64,000 bases of DNA, taken from NCBI RefSeq assembly GCF_052119585.1, contig NZ_JBGQOJ010000018.1, positions 5,113 to 69,112 of the forward strand. The letters run 5' to 3'. The first letter of the stretch is position 1, and every line of letters starts with the position of its first letter. The translations under genes and the position numbers were made by a program. Shown piece by piece: positions 52,299 through 60,532 of the stretch. The notes beneath the pieces are model-generated. The model made no database searches. It saw nothing but the letters and a program-made list of their open reading frames with translations, and was not told the DNA's origin. Source of the stretch: JBGQOJ01 sp052119585 (GTDB lineage Bacteria; Pseudomonadota; Alphaproteobacteria; Rhodobacterales; Rhodobacteraceae).

Positions 52299-53765
52299 CT
52301 ATTCCGTGGCCACGATGGGCGCGAGAAAGCTTTGCAAGTCGCCGGCGATGAAAAACAGGATCAGGCAGCCGAATGCGGTCAACGCCGGCGGCAGCCATAC
52401 GAGCCAGGGCGATTCCGCGAACGCGACCTTGTCCGGCGCGCCGGGTGCCCGCAGGAAGAACCCTTTACCGATGATCGGCAACAGATAAGCCACGTTCAAC
52501 AAAGAGCTACCCATCAGGACCGCGATCATGACCCATTGGCCGGTGTCGGCGGCGCCGACGATCAACAGCCACTTGCTCCATGATCCGCCCAGCGGTGGCA
52601 GCCCGATGATCGACAGCGCGCCGATCAGAAACGCCGCGTAGGTGATCGGCATGGCTCGGCCAAGCCCGGTCATCTGGCTGATGTTGGTTTTATGCGTCGC
52701 GACATAGATAGAGCCCGCGCACATGAACAAGGTGATCTTGCCCATCGCGTGCATGGCGATATGCATTCCGCCGCCGATGGCCCCCATCGAGGTGGCAAGC
52801 GCCATGCCGAGGGTGATGTAGGACAGCTGGCTGATCGTCGAATAGGCCAGCCGCGCCTTCAGGTTGTCCTTGGTCAGCGCCACGACCGAAGCCGCGATGA
52901 TCGAGAACGCGGCCAGCCACATCAGCCAGACCGACGCACCCGTTTCCGCCAGAAAGTCGATACCGAAGATATAGATGCCCACCTTCAGCATGGTGAAAAC
53001 GCCCGCCTTCACCACGGCAACCGCGTGCAGCAAGGCACTGACCGGCGTGGGGGCGACCATGGCAGCAGGCAGCCAGCGGTGGAACGGCATAAGCGCCGCC
53101 TTGCCGATCCCGAAGGCATAAAACGCCAGCAATACCGCAACCATCGGCCCGGCGATATGCCCTTCCAGGATGCCGCCTTTGGTAAAGTCCAGCGTGCCCG
53201 CCACCGAAAAGGTCCAGATGATCGCGAACATTTGCAGGCCGATCGAGGTGCCAAGCAGGATACCAAGATAGGTGCGCGCGCCGCGGATCGCTTCTGGTGT
53301 GCCTTTGTGGGCGACCAGCGGATAGGTGGACAGGGTCAGCGCCTCGTAGAACAGGAACAGCGTGAACATATTGGCCGAGAACGCAATCCCCATGACAGAG
53401 AAGATCGCGAACGAGAAACAGGCGAAGAACCTTGCGTGGTGGTCCTCGTTGTTGCCGCGCATGTAGCCGATGCCATAAAGATGCGTGACGATCCAAAGGC
53501 CGGAGGCGACGATGGCAAACAACAGGCCCAGCGGTTCGACGTTGAAGGCCAGATCAAGGCCGGGCATCACCGTGCCCAGCACCAGCGGTTCGGTGGTGCC
53601 GTTGCCGACATTCGTCAGGATGGTCAGAACCATCAGGAAGGTCGCGACCGCGGCGGCAAGCGTCAGACCGTCACGCAGGTTCGGCGCATTGCGAAACACA
53701 AGGTTGGTCACCACGGCGCAGGCCGGGATCACCATGGTCAGCAAGATGGCTGTATTTGTATCCAC
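52299..53765 (-). CDS. Cation/proton antiporter, second channel subunit (MrpD-NuoM/N-like)
   Basis: A 488-residue NuoM/N-type membrane protein, about 14 helices. The helix 5 acid is E141 (FLFYEALTLSTYPL) and the helix 7 lysine K222 (GIGKAALMPFHRWLP), with TKDNLKARLAYSTISQLSY as the broken-helix segment. It starts at GTG 53765, 12 bases after the preceding D subunit. A second D-like copy next to the standard MrpD suggests a longer proton path than in classic Mrp. Confidence 0.9.
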   Translation of the reverse strand: MDTNTAILLTMVIPACAVVTNLVFRNAPNLRDGLTLAAAVATFLMVLTILTNVGNGTTEPLVLGTVMPGLDLAFNVEPLGLLFAIVASGLWIVTHLYGIGYMRGNNEDHHARFFACFSFAIFSVMGIAFSANMFTLFLFYEALTLSTYPLVAHKGTPEAIRGARTYLGILLGTSIGLQMFAIIWTFSVAGTLDFTKGGILEGHIAGPMVAVLLAFYAFGIGKAALMPFHRWLPAAMVAPTPVSALLHAVAVVKAGVFTMLKVGIYIFGIDFLAETGASVWLMWLAAFSIIAASVVALTKDNLKARLAYSTISQLSYITLGMALATSMGAIGGGMHIAMHAMGKITLFMCAGSIYVATHKTNISQMTGLGRAMPITYAAFLIGALSIIGLPPLGGSWSKWLLIVGAADTGQWVMIAVLMGSSLLNVAYLLPIIGKGFFLRAPGAPDKVAFAESPWLVWLPPALTAFGCLILFFIAGDLQSFLAPIVATE

Positions 53766-53777
53766 GTTTCCGTCGCC

Positions 53778-55304
53778 CTACTGCATGCCAGCCGTCCCCG
53801 CCAACAGCCCTTGGGCCGCCGTCAGGGACGCGCTGAGCGTGATATTGGTGTCGAGACCGAAATAGATGCAGGCCAGCGCCATGATCCACATCGGCACAAG
53901 CATCGACAGCGGCGCCTCTGTTGCGGTCGTGCCTTTGGCAGGTTTTTCCAGATAAAGGGTCTCGATGACCCGCCAGACGTAGATGACCGCCAGAAGCGAG
54001 GATGCCACGACCAACAACGCCACGGGCCACCAGCCCTTTTCAAGCGCGGCCTGAACCAGCGTCCATTTTGAAATGAAACCCGCCGTTCCGGGCACCCCGA
54101 TCAGGCTGAGCCCCGCGATAACCATTGCGGCACTTGTCCATGGCATGGTTTTCCCCAAGCCCCGGATATCGTCATAGAACGACCCGCCCGACCGCAACAC
54201 ATAGGCCCCCACCCCCATGAACAATGTGGCCTTTGTGATGCCGTGGTTGAACAGGTGAACGATGGCCGCCGTCAGGCCGGTTTCCGTAAGAAGCGAAATG
54301 CCCAGCAGCATGTAGCCGATCTGCGCGATGCTGGAATAGGCCAGCATCCGTTTGAAATCGGTCTGGAACACCGCGATGAACGAGGCCGCGAACATCGCGA
54401 GGACCGCGAAGGGCAGGATGATGAATTCCAGCGTGTTCTGCGCGAACAGGAACGTGGGCTGGAATATCGAGAACATGAAGCGCAGCAGCACATAGATCGC
54501 GACCTTGGTGGCCGTTGCCGCCAGAAAGGCCGTAACCGACGAGGGCGCGTAGGTATAGGCGTTGGGCAGCCACAGGTGCAGCGGATAGATCGCGACTTTC
54601 AGCCCGACGCCCACAACGATAAAGGCAAAGGCCGCGCGCACTGTCCTGCTGGACCCCTGATCGGCAATACGCTCTGCCAGATCGGCCATGTTTAGCGTAC
54701 CGGTCGCCATATACAGCAGCCCCAGACCGATCACAAAGAACGTGGCACCGATGGTGCCCATGATCAGATAGTCATAGGCTGCCGTCAGCGCCCGTTTGTC
54801 CCGGTACGCCCCCTGCGCGATCAGCACATAAGTGGCCAGCGACGAGATTTCGAGAAAGACGAAAACGTTGAACGCGTCACCGGTGATCGCAACCCCCAGA
54901 AGGCCGGTCAGGCACAGCATGATCACCGCGTAGAACAGGGTATGGTGCCGCACGGGCACCTCTGATTTCAGGCTGTCGCGCGCATAAAGCAGCACAATGG
55001 TGCCGATCCCCGACACCAGCAGCAGCACAAAGGCGTTCGCCGCATCAACACGGTATTCGATGCCAAGCGGCGGCGCCCAGCCCCCGATATGGTAGGATAT
55101 GATGCCGCCGCCGATGACCTGCGTCAGCAGCATAACGGAGATGGCGAATGCGATCGCACTGGTGGCAAAGGCGATCGGCCAGGCCAGCCTGCGGCTGCCG
55201 ATCAGAACAATCAGGGGTGCGGCGACAAAGGGCACCAGAACCTGCAACACAGGCAGGTGGTCGGTCAGCGTCAGCGCCGCGTGTTCGATGGCTTCGGATT
55301 GCAT
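53778..55304 (-). CDS. mnhD: Monovalent cation/proton antiporter subunit D
   Basis: A 508-residue MrpD/MnhD protein, the channel subunit in the standard position after subunit C. The helix 5 acid is E152 (VFVFLEISSLATYVL) and the helix 7 lysine K236 (VGLKVAIYPLHLWLPNAYTY). QTDFKRMLAYSSIAQIGYM is the conserved segment and HGITKATLFMGVGAYV the helix 12 lysine region. The start codon overlaps the mnhC stop (TGATG), indicating coupled translation. It acts in the inner membrane to exchange Na+ (or K+) for H+. Confidence 0.93.
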   Translation of the reverse strand: MQSEAIEHAALTLTDHLPVLQVLVPFVAAPLIVLIGSRRLAWPIAFATSAIAFAISVMLLTQVIGGGIISYHIGGWAPPLGIEYRVDAANAFVLLLVSGIGTIVLLYARDSLKSEVPVRHHTLFYAVIMLCLTGLLGVAITGDAFNVFVFLEISSLATYVLIAQGAYRDKRALTAAYDYLIMGTIGATFFVIGLGLLYMATGTLNMADLAERIADQGSSRTVRAAFAFIVVGVGLKVAIYPLHLWLPNAYTYAPSSVTAFLAATATKVAIYVLLRFMFSIFQPTFLFAQNTLEFIILPFAVLAMFAASFIAVFQTDFKRMLAYSSIAQIGYMLLGISLLTETGLTAAIVHLFNHGITKATLFMGVGAYVLRSGGSFYDDIRGLGKTMPWTSAAMVIAGLSLIGVPGTAGFISKWTLVQAALEKGWWPVALLVVASSLLAVIYVWRVIETLYLEKPAKGTTATEAPLSMLVPMWIMALACIYFGLDTNITLSASLTAAQGLLAGTAGMQ

Positions 55305-55741
55305 CAGGCCCGTCCACCCATCGCTTCGCCGTGTGTCCGGTTTTCGACCGCAGCAAGTTCCTGTTCAATCGTCAAGATGCGGTCTTCCTCGATGGTGCCG
55401 TATTCCTCGCGGATTCGCACAATCAGCGCCAGCCCCAGCGAGGTGGTTGCGACGCCGACAACGATGGCCGTCAGGATCAGCACATGCGGCAGGGGGTTGG
55501 AATAGACCACAGTGGGGTCGATGTTCATATCCACGGGAAAGATCGGCGCGGTGCCGCCCTGAACCTTGCCCATCGAGATATAGAGCATGAAAACAGCGGT
55601 TTGAAAGATGTTCAGCCCGACAATCTTTTTCACAAGATTGCCCTTGGCCACGACAATATATAGCCCCGTCATCATCAGCACGATGAACAGCCAGTAGTTC
55701 AGATGCCCGACGATAAACGCCCAGGTGAATTCTTCGGCCAT
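55304..55741 (-). CDS. mnhC: Monovalent cation/proton antiporter subunit C
   Basis: A 145-residue NuoK-like subunit with three membrane helices. Landmarks are GNLVKKIVGLNIFQTAVFMLYISM (NuoK-type helix 2 region) and VLILTAIVVGVATTSLGLALIVRI. The C-terminus is a longer charged tail (about 30 residues). The ATG at 55741 overlaps the mnhB stop (TGATG) and has GAGG upstream; two alternative codons just upstream are less likely. Confidence 0.93.
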   Translation of the reverse strand: MAEEFTWAFIVGHLNYWLFIVLMMTGLYIVVAKGNLVKKIVGLNIFQTAVFMLYISMGKVQGGTAPIFPVDMNIDPTVVYSNPLPHVLILTAIVVGVATTSLGLALIVRIREEYGTIEEDRILTIEQELAAVENRTHGEAMGGRA

Positions 55742-56178
55742 CACCAATCCTCGTCTTTGATCGGCGCGCGGGCCGCGAATGCGTAATAGATCGCGACCAT
55801 CACACCGGTCACCGTGATGCCCACGCCCGCCTCGACCAGCAGGATGCCGTAGTGCTGACCATGCACCGGATGAAGCGGGCTAAGCGCGCTGTAATCAAGA
55901 AAGTGGTAGCCGGTAAACAGGCTGACAATGCCGGTGCCCGCATAGATCAGCACCCCCAGCGCCAGCAACTTGTGCACCAGCCACGGCGGGAAGACCTGCT
56001 GGACTTTCGCAAGGCTGAACACGATCCCGTAGATGATAAAGGCCACGGCCATGATCACACCGGCCTGGAACCCGCCACCGGGGGAATAGTCGCCGTGAAA
56101 CTGCACGTAGAACGCGAATAGAATGATCGTTCCGACCAGAAGCTTTGTTGTGACGCGCAGGATGAGGTGATGATGCAT
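55741..56178 (-). CDS. mnhB: Monovalent cation/proton antiporter subunit B
   Basis: A 145-residue MrpB-type subunit with four helices. The family motif is FYVQFHGDYSPGGGFQAGVIMAVAFI (HGxxxPGGGFQ), and it ends with a membrane helix and IKDEDW. In classic Mrp a MrpB-like domain can also occur in MrpA. Here it is a separate gene following the MbhD/E-like protein, with overlapping stop and start. Confidence 0.94.
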   Translation of the reverse strand: MHHHLILRVTTKLLVGTIILFAFYVQFHGDYSPGGGFQAGVIMAVAFIIYGIVFSLAKVQQVFPPWLVHKLLALGVLIYAGTGIVSLFTGYHFLDYSALSPLHPVHGQHYGILLVEAGVGITVTGVMVAIYYAFAARAPIKDEDW

Positions 56179-56714
56179 CAGGCCTGCCCCCCTTCATCGC
56201 GATCTTCGTCGTCGTCCTCGCGGCGGCGACGCAATCCGCTGATCAACAGCAGCACCCCGATACCGGCTGTAAACACAACGGCTGTTTCCCCAAGCGTATC
56301 ATAGCCGCGATAACTGGCCAGAATGGCGGTCACGACGTTCGGAACGCCGATTTCGTGTGGGGTGCGCGCCAGATATTCGGGGGCGACATGGAGTTGGGCA
56401 GGCGCGGCGGGATCCCCGAAATTCGGCATATCCAGCGTGCCATACATCAACGCGGCACCGGTGACGAGCACCACGAACAAGGGGACCAATGGCGAATGTT
56501 TGCCCGGCTCTTCCTCGCGCGCGGTCAGGGCAAGCGTTCCCAGCATCAGGACGGTGGAAATGCCCGCGCCGACAGCGGCCTCGGTAAAGGCCACATCGAC
56601 AGCATCCAGCGTGACCAGAAGCAACGCGGACAAAAGGCTGAACACACCCGACAGCATCACGATCGCGAACAAGCTGCGCACGCGCACCGCTGACACTGCG
56701 GTCACCACAAGCAT
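56178..56714 (-). CDS. MbhD/MbhE-like subunit (MrpA C-terminal domain as separate protein)
   Basis: A 178-residue protein with the DUF4040 (MbhD) helices first (SLLSALLLVTLDAVDVAFTE, AAVGAGISTVLMLGTLAL), then an MbhE-like part (HEIGVPNVVTAILASYRGYDTLGE, then VVFTAGIGVLLLISGLRRR) and an acidic tail. In Bacillus-type systems these are fused to the end of MrpA; here they stand alone. The first in-frame ATG (56714) leaves out a likely helix (FINIVLF) whose coding sequence continues upstream to a stop, so the real start may be a rare codon. The gap to mnhG is 76 bases, unusually long for this operon. Confidence 0.85.
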   Translation of the reverse strand: MLVVTAVSAVRVRSLFAIVMLSGVFSLLSALLLVTLDAVDVAFTEAAVGAGISTVLMLGTLALTAREEEPGKHSPLVPLFVVLVTGAALMYGTLDMPNFGDPAAPAQLHVAPEYLARTPHEIGVPNVVTAILASYRGYDTLGETAVVFTAGIGVLLLISGLRRRREDDDEDRDEGGQA

Positions 56715-56790
56715 GGTGAAAAGAACGATATTGATGAAGGTTTCGATAGCTCACCTGCCGCTTTGATTATTTCCCGCGATCCGTGCCGGA

Positions 56791-57132
56791 TCAGGACTGT
56801 TTCTTTGGTTCCGTGCCCGTCAGGCCCTGTGCTTCTTTCGGGCGCAAACCCGAGATGAGTGCCGCATTCGCGACCGCATGCGTGGATGTCGGGCCGGTGA
56901 CGAACAGGAACACACCGATGATGACCAGCTTGACCGCCACAAGCGTTGGCCCCGCCTGAAGCGCCATACCGCCCAGCAACAAGATCGCCCCTGCGGAATC
57001 GGTGATGGATGCCGCGTGAAGCCGCGCCCAGAAGTCGGGAAAACGCAACGTGCCAACGGCCCCCACGATGACAAAGAACGATCCCGTAAGGATAAGGGCC
57101 CAGCTCAGGACAAGGACAATGATGTCGGCCAT
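56791..57132 (-). CDS. mnhG: Monovalent cation/proton antiporter subunit G
   Basis: A 113-residue MrpG protein with three helices. The signature is FFVIVGAVGTLRFPDFWARLHAASITDSAG, followed by LVAVKLVIIGVFLFVTGPTSTHAVANAA. It is two bases after mnhF. Its small soluble tail is rich in Lys and Glu. Confidence 0.93.
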   Translation of the reverse strand: MADIIVLVLSWALILTGSFFVIVGAVGTLRFPDFWARLHAASITDSAGAILLLGGMALQAGPTLVAVKLVIIGVFLFVTGPTSTHAVANAALISGLRPKEAQGLTGTEPKKQS

Positions 57133-57134
57133 AC

Positions 57135-57431
57135 TTATGCCTCTTCTTTCGGGTCGGACGGCACGGGTACCACGCCACCAATGGAACGGTAGCGGAAGTA
57201 TTTGAGGATCGCGATCGTGCCCACGAAATTGATCAGCGCGTAAAGCAGCGCGATATCAAGGAAATCGGGCCGCCCGTTCAAGAACCCGAGAATGCCGATG
57301 AACAGCACCGTATGTGTCCCAAAAGAGTTCACGGCAAGCACACGGTCATAAAGCGTCGGCCCAGAAATCAGGCGGATCAGGACAAGAACCATCGCAATGA
57401 AAACGGCAATCGCCGCAACAGCAAACATCAT
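57135..57431 (-). CDS. mnhF: Monovalent cation/proton antiporter subunit F
   Basis: A 98-residue MrpF protein with three helices. The landmark is LIRLISGPTLYDRVLAVNSFGTH, with the conserved GPxxxDRxLAxN, where the Asp is essential for ion transport in studied homologues. It starts at the ATG that overlaps the mnhE stop (ATGA). Confidence 0.93.
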   Translation of the reverse strand: MMFAVAAIAVFIAMVLVLIRLISGPTLYDRVLAVNSFGTHTVLFIGILGFLNGRPDFLDIALLYALINFVGTIAILKYFRYRSIGGVVPVPSDPKEEA

Positions 57432-57919
57432 GCAGCCCCCATGGCTTCGATCGCGGTGACCCTGCGATCCATATCCGCCAGCGCGATATGGTCATGCGCC
57501 GAATAGGCTAGGGCGTGCACCAGAAAATGGCCCGGTTCGACCTCGACGGAAATTGTGCCGGGGGTCAAGGTGATGGAATTGGCAAAGATAACCTGCCCCA
57601 GATCGCTGCGCTGGGTGTAGCGGACCGAAAACAAATGCTGCCGCATTTCCATGCCGGGCGACAGGACGATCTTTGTGACAGTCCAGTTCGCCTTTGCGAT
57701 TTCGACCAGCAGCCAGACGATATACTGCGCGGTCTTGATCGGCTTCAGCCGGATATCAAGGTGATCCCCATCGACGGCATCCATGCGTTTCGCCACAAGG
57801 ACAACAACCAGAACCGAGGCAACCCCGAAGCCGATTATCAGCGGTTCATACAACCCGGACATCAAAAGCCAGAGCGCCATGAGTATAAATGCCGTACCGA
57901 TCGTTCGCACCCGATTCAC
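57428..57919 (-). CDS. mnhE: Monovalent cation/proton antiporter subunit E
   Basis: A 163-residue MrpE protein and first gene of the operon. There are N-terminal helices (TAFILMALWLLMSGLYEPLIIGFGVASVLVVVLV) and a soluble domain with the family motif FANSITLTPGTISVEV, then HFLVHALAY. The upstream 370 bases hold its promoter. The order E-F-G-MbhD/E-B-C-D follows. Confidence 0.93.
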   Translation of the reverse strand: MNRVRTIGTAFILMALWLLMSGLYEPLIIGFGVASVLVVVLVAKRMDAVDGDHLDIRLKPIKTAQYIVWLLVEIAKANWTVTKIVLSPGMEMRQHLFSVRYTQRSDLGQVIFANSITLTPGTISVEVEPGHFLVHALAYSAHDHIALADMDRRVTAIEAMGAA

Positions 57920-58292
57920 CCTATGTCCCGTTCGCCATCCCGCAGCGCCCTACCTGATCTTTACGGCGGTTTTTACGCCAGTGTTACGCACTCTATAAAA
58001 AAGAATGGTGGCGGTGTATACATCCGCGGGCAAGAGTTTCTTAATTCTGCCCTTGATAGGGGTCACGCGCCAGATCGGCTGTGCGCGGCGGCAAAGCGCC
58101 TGTATCTGTAAATATACCGTGTGATTTTGCCCAAAATCAGCCGTAATGCAGGGATACAGGTTGCATAAAAGGCAGGTCAGAGCACATAGTCACCAACAGG
58201 TTCAGCCCGTTCGGTATACTATTGTTAGGGCATGACCAGTAAGCTTGCGGAGCCAAGCAAGCATGGCAATTGAATGAGCGGGACAGATCCCA
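57920..58292. other. Divergent promoter region between antiporter operon and capsule genes
   Basis: A 373-base gap between mnhE (leftward) and kpsT (rightward), AT-richer around 57970-58150. Both promoters must lie here. No ORF with a product was found and no clear operator or hairpin was recognised. Confidence 0.4.
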
Positions 58293-58946
58293 ATGTTGGA
58301 GTTCGCGAACGTCAGTAAGTCCTTTTGGACCGGGAAACAGCGCAAGGTTATTCTTGACCGGGCGTCGTTTCGCGTGGAACGCGGCAATTCTCTGGGCATT
58401 CTTGCCCCCAACGGCACCGGCAAGACCACGATCATCAATATGATGGCCGGACTGGAAAAGCCCGATGAGGGCGAGATCAGGCGGTCGTGTCGCATATCCT
58501 TTCCGCTGGGGTTCATGGGCGGCGTCGTGAACAAGCATACCGGCATGGAAAATGCCCGCTTCATCGCGCGGCTCTATCAGCTTGACCCCGATTACGTCGA
58601 AGCCTTCTGTCGCTGGCTGTGCGGGATCGAGGAATATTTCGACATGCCCGTCGGCACCTATAGTTCGGGGATGCGGTCGCGGTTCTGTTTTGCCCTGATG
58701 CTGGCGCTGGATTTCGATATATACCTGATCGACGAGGGCATGCCGAGCAGCACGGATATCGAGTTCAACAGAAAAGCCGGTTCCATCCTGAAGGAGCGGT
58801 TTGAAAATACGACTGTGATTATCGTCTCGCATCAGCCAGAGACGCTTGAAAAGTTCTGCCGCTCTGCCGCCGTGTTGCGGGACGGGCAGCTTTATATGTT
58901 TGATACTCTGGAAGAGGCGAAAAGGCTTTATGACTACACTGCCTAA
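58293..58946 (+). CDS. kpsT: Capsule polysaccharide ABC transporter, ATP-binding protein
   Basis: A 217-residue KpsT/CtrD-type ATPase that powers export of group 2/3 capsular polysaccharide across the inner membrane. Walker A is LAPNGTGKTT (37-46), the signature is YSSGMRSRFCFAL, and Walker B plus D-loop is DIYLIDEGMPSSTD, all KpsT-typical. The membrane partner KpsM is not in the window. It overlaps kpsE by 17 bases. A good ribosome site is not clear (GGGACAGATCCCA upstream). Confidence 0.92.
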   Translation: MLEFANVSKSFWTGKQRKVILDRASFRVERGNSLGILAPNGTGKTTIINMMAGLEKPDEGEIRRSCRISFPLGFMGGVVNKHTGMENARFIARLYQLDPDYVEAFCRWLCGIEEYFDMPVGTYSSGMRSRFCFALMLALDFDIYLIDEGMPSSTDIEFNRKAGSILKERFENTTVIIVSHQPETLEKFCRSAAVLRDGQLYMFDTLEEAKRLYDYTA

Positions 58947-60531
58947 GGCTAAGAAATTCCGGATCCGCAGAAGCGGATCGCTTGCAACCGGTGCCGCGCG
59001 CGAGGCCGGGGCGGACGCAGCCCCGATGCCGCGCCGCGAGGCGGTCGCCAATGATATGACACCGAAAGCAATGAGTGGCGATATCAGCGACAGCAAGGAA
59101 GTTGCGGGCGAACAGGATGTCGCCGAAATCCGCAAGGAAGGTCTGACAGGACGCCAGCTGCGGATGGCACGGCGCGTAGCCCAGAAGCACGGGCTTGCGC
59201 CCACCTCCGACTTTGATGCGATCCGGCTGTTGCGGGCGGAAGGGATCGACCCGTTCCAACGCTCGACCATGCTGGAGCTTGTCACGCCCGATAACCTTCC
59301 GGGGGAACGCCCCGTTCAACTGCCCCAGACGGTTCCCGCAAAGCAGACGCTGCCGTCTGCCGACCTGTATTCCGAAGACACCCGCGCCCGCGAGATTGTC
59401 AAAATCCAGCGCGACATCGCCAAACGCCGCCGCCGCAAACTGGCATTGCTGGTCACACGGCTGTCATTCTTTGTTGTGCTGCCGTCGCTGATTGCCGCGT
59501 ATTATTTCTATGTGCTTGCGACACCGATGTATGCCAGCAAATCCGAATTCGTCATTCAGCAGGCTCAGGCCCAGTCCAGCGCGGGCGGCCTGTCCAGCAT
59601 GTTCTCTGGCACGCAGTTCGCGACACAGCAGGATTCCATCGCCGTTCAGGGGTATTTGCAATCGCGGGACGCGATGCTGCGGCTGAACGAGGACAAGGGT
59701 TTCAAACAGCATTTCGAGGATCAGAGCATCGACCCGATTCAGCGCCTTGATCCCGGCGCCACGAACGAGGCGGCATACCGTCTATACAAACGGCACGTCA
59801 AGATCGGCTATGATCCGACCGAAGGCATCATCAAAATGGAGGTGATCGCCGCCGATCCCGTGCTCAGCAAGGCCTTTTCGGAATCGCTTATCTCTTATGC
59901 CGAACAGCAGGTCGATCAATTGACCCAACGCCTGCGCGAAGACCAGATGCAGGGCGCGCGGGGCAGTTTTGACACCGCAGAGCGCCAGATGCTCGAGGCC
60001 CAGCAAGATGTGCTGAAACTGCAAGAGGCGCGCGGCATTCTAAGCGCCGAAGCCGAAGTCAGTTCGTTGATGGGGCAGATTTCCACCTTCGAGGTCGAGC
60101 TGAAAACACGCCAGCTGGCCTTGTTGGAGCTGAAGGCGAACCCGCGCCCCAATGCCACCAAAGTCGGCGTCGCGGAGCGCGAGATCGAGCGGTTCAAAGA
60201 CCTGATCAAAAGCATGCGCTCGGAACTGACCCAGGGTGACGACAAGACATCGTCGCTGGCCAAGGTAACGGGCGAACTGGTGGTGGCAGAGGCGAACATG
60301 CAAACCAAACAGCTTTTGCTGAGTCAGGCGCTGCAACAGCTGGAAACAGCGCGGATCGAGGCGAACCGTCAGGTGCGTTATTTGTCCATGGGTGTGAACC
60401 CGACCGCGCCCGACGAGGCCGCCTATCCGCGTGCGTTCGAGAATACGCTTCTGGCCTTTGTCATCTTCGGTGGCATATATCTGATGTTCTCGCTGACCGC
60501 GTCCATCCTTCGTGAACAGGTATCTTCGTAA
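58930..60531 (+). CDS. kpsE: Capsule polysaccharide export inner-membrane protein KpsE
   Basis: A 533-residue PCP-3 type protein that spans the periplasm and connects the inner-membrane exporter to the outer-membrane channel. Helices are at 171-195 (LALLVTRLSFFVVLPSLIAA) and about 504-527, with a long periplasmic coiled coil between (EQQVDQLTQRLREDQ to ARIEANRQVRYLSMG). It has an extra cytoplasmic N-terminal segment of about 165 residues with a conserved-looking LTGRQLRMARRVAQKHGLAP helix and RLLRAEGIDPFQR, absent in E. coli KpsE. The ATG at 58930 lies inside kpsT. Confidence 0.93.
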   Translation: MTTLPKAKKFRIRRSGSLATGAAREAGADAAPMPRREAVANDMTPKAMSGDISDSKEVAGEQDVAEIRKEGLTGRQLRMARRVAQKHGLAPTSDFDAIRLLRAEGIDPFQRSTMLELVTPDNLPGERPVQLPQTVPAKQTLPSADLYSEDTRAREIVKIQRDIAKRRRRKLALLVTRLSFFVVLPSLIAAYYFYVLATPMYASKSEFVIQQAQAQSSAGGLSSMFSGTQFATQQDSIAVQGYLQSRDAMLRLNEDKGFKQHFEDQSIDPIQRLDPGATNEAAYRLYKRHVKIGYDPTEGIIKMEVIAADPVLSKAFSESLISYAEQQVDQLTQRLREDQMQGARGSFDTAERQMLEAQQDVLKLQEARGILSAEAEVSSLMGQISTFEVELKTRQLALLELKANPRPNATKVGVAEREIERFKDLIKSMRSELTQGDDKTSSLAKVTGELVVAEANMQTKQLLLSQALQQLETARIEANRQVRYLSMGVNPTAPDEAAYPRAFENTLLAFVIFGGIYLMFSLTASILREQVSS

Positions 60532-60532
60532 T

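Noticed and set aside
58137..59285. 382-codon minus-strand frame across kpsT and the start of kpsE
   Set aside because: Antisense to kpsT and kpsE, without a product or ribosome site.
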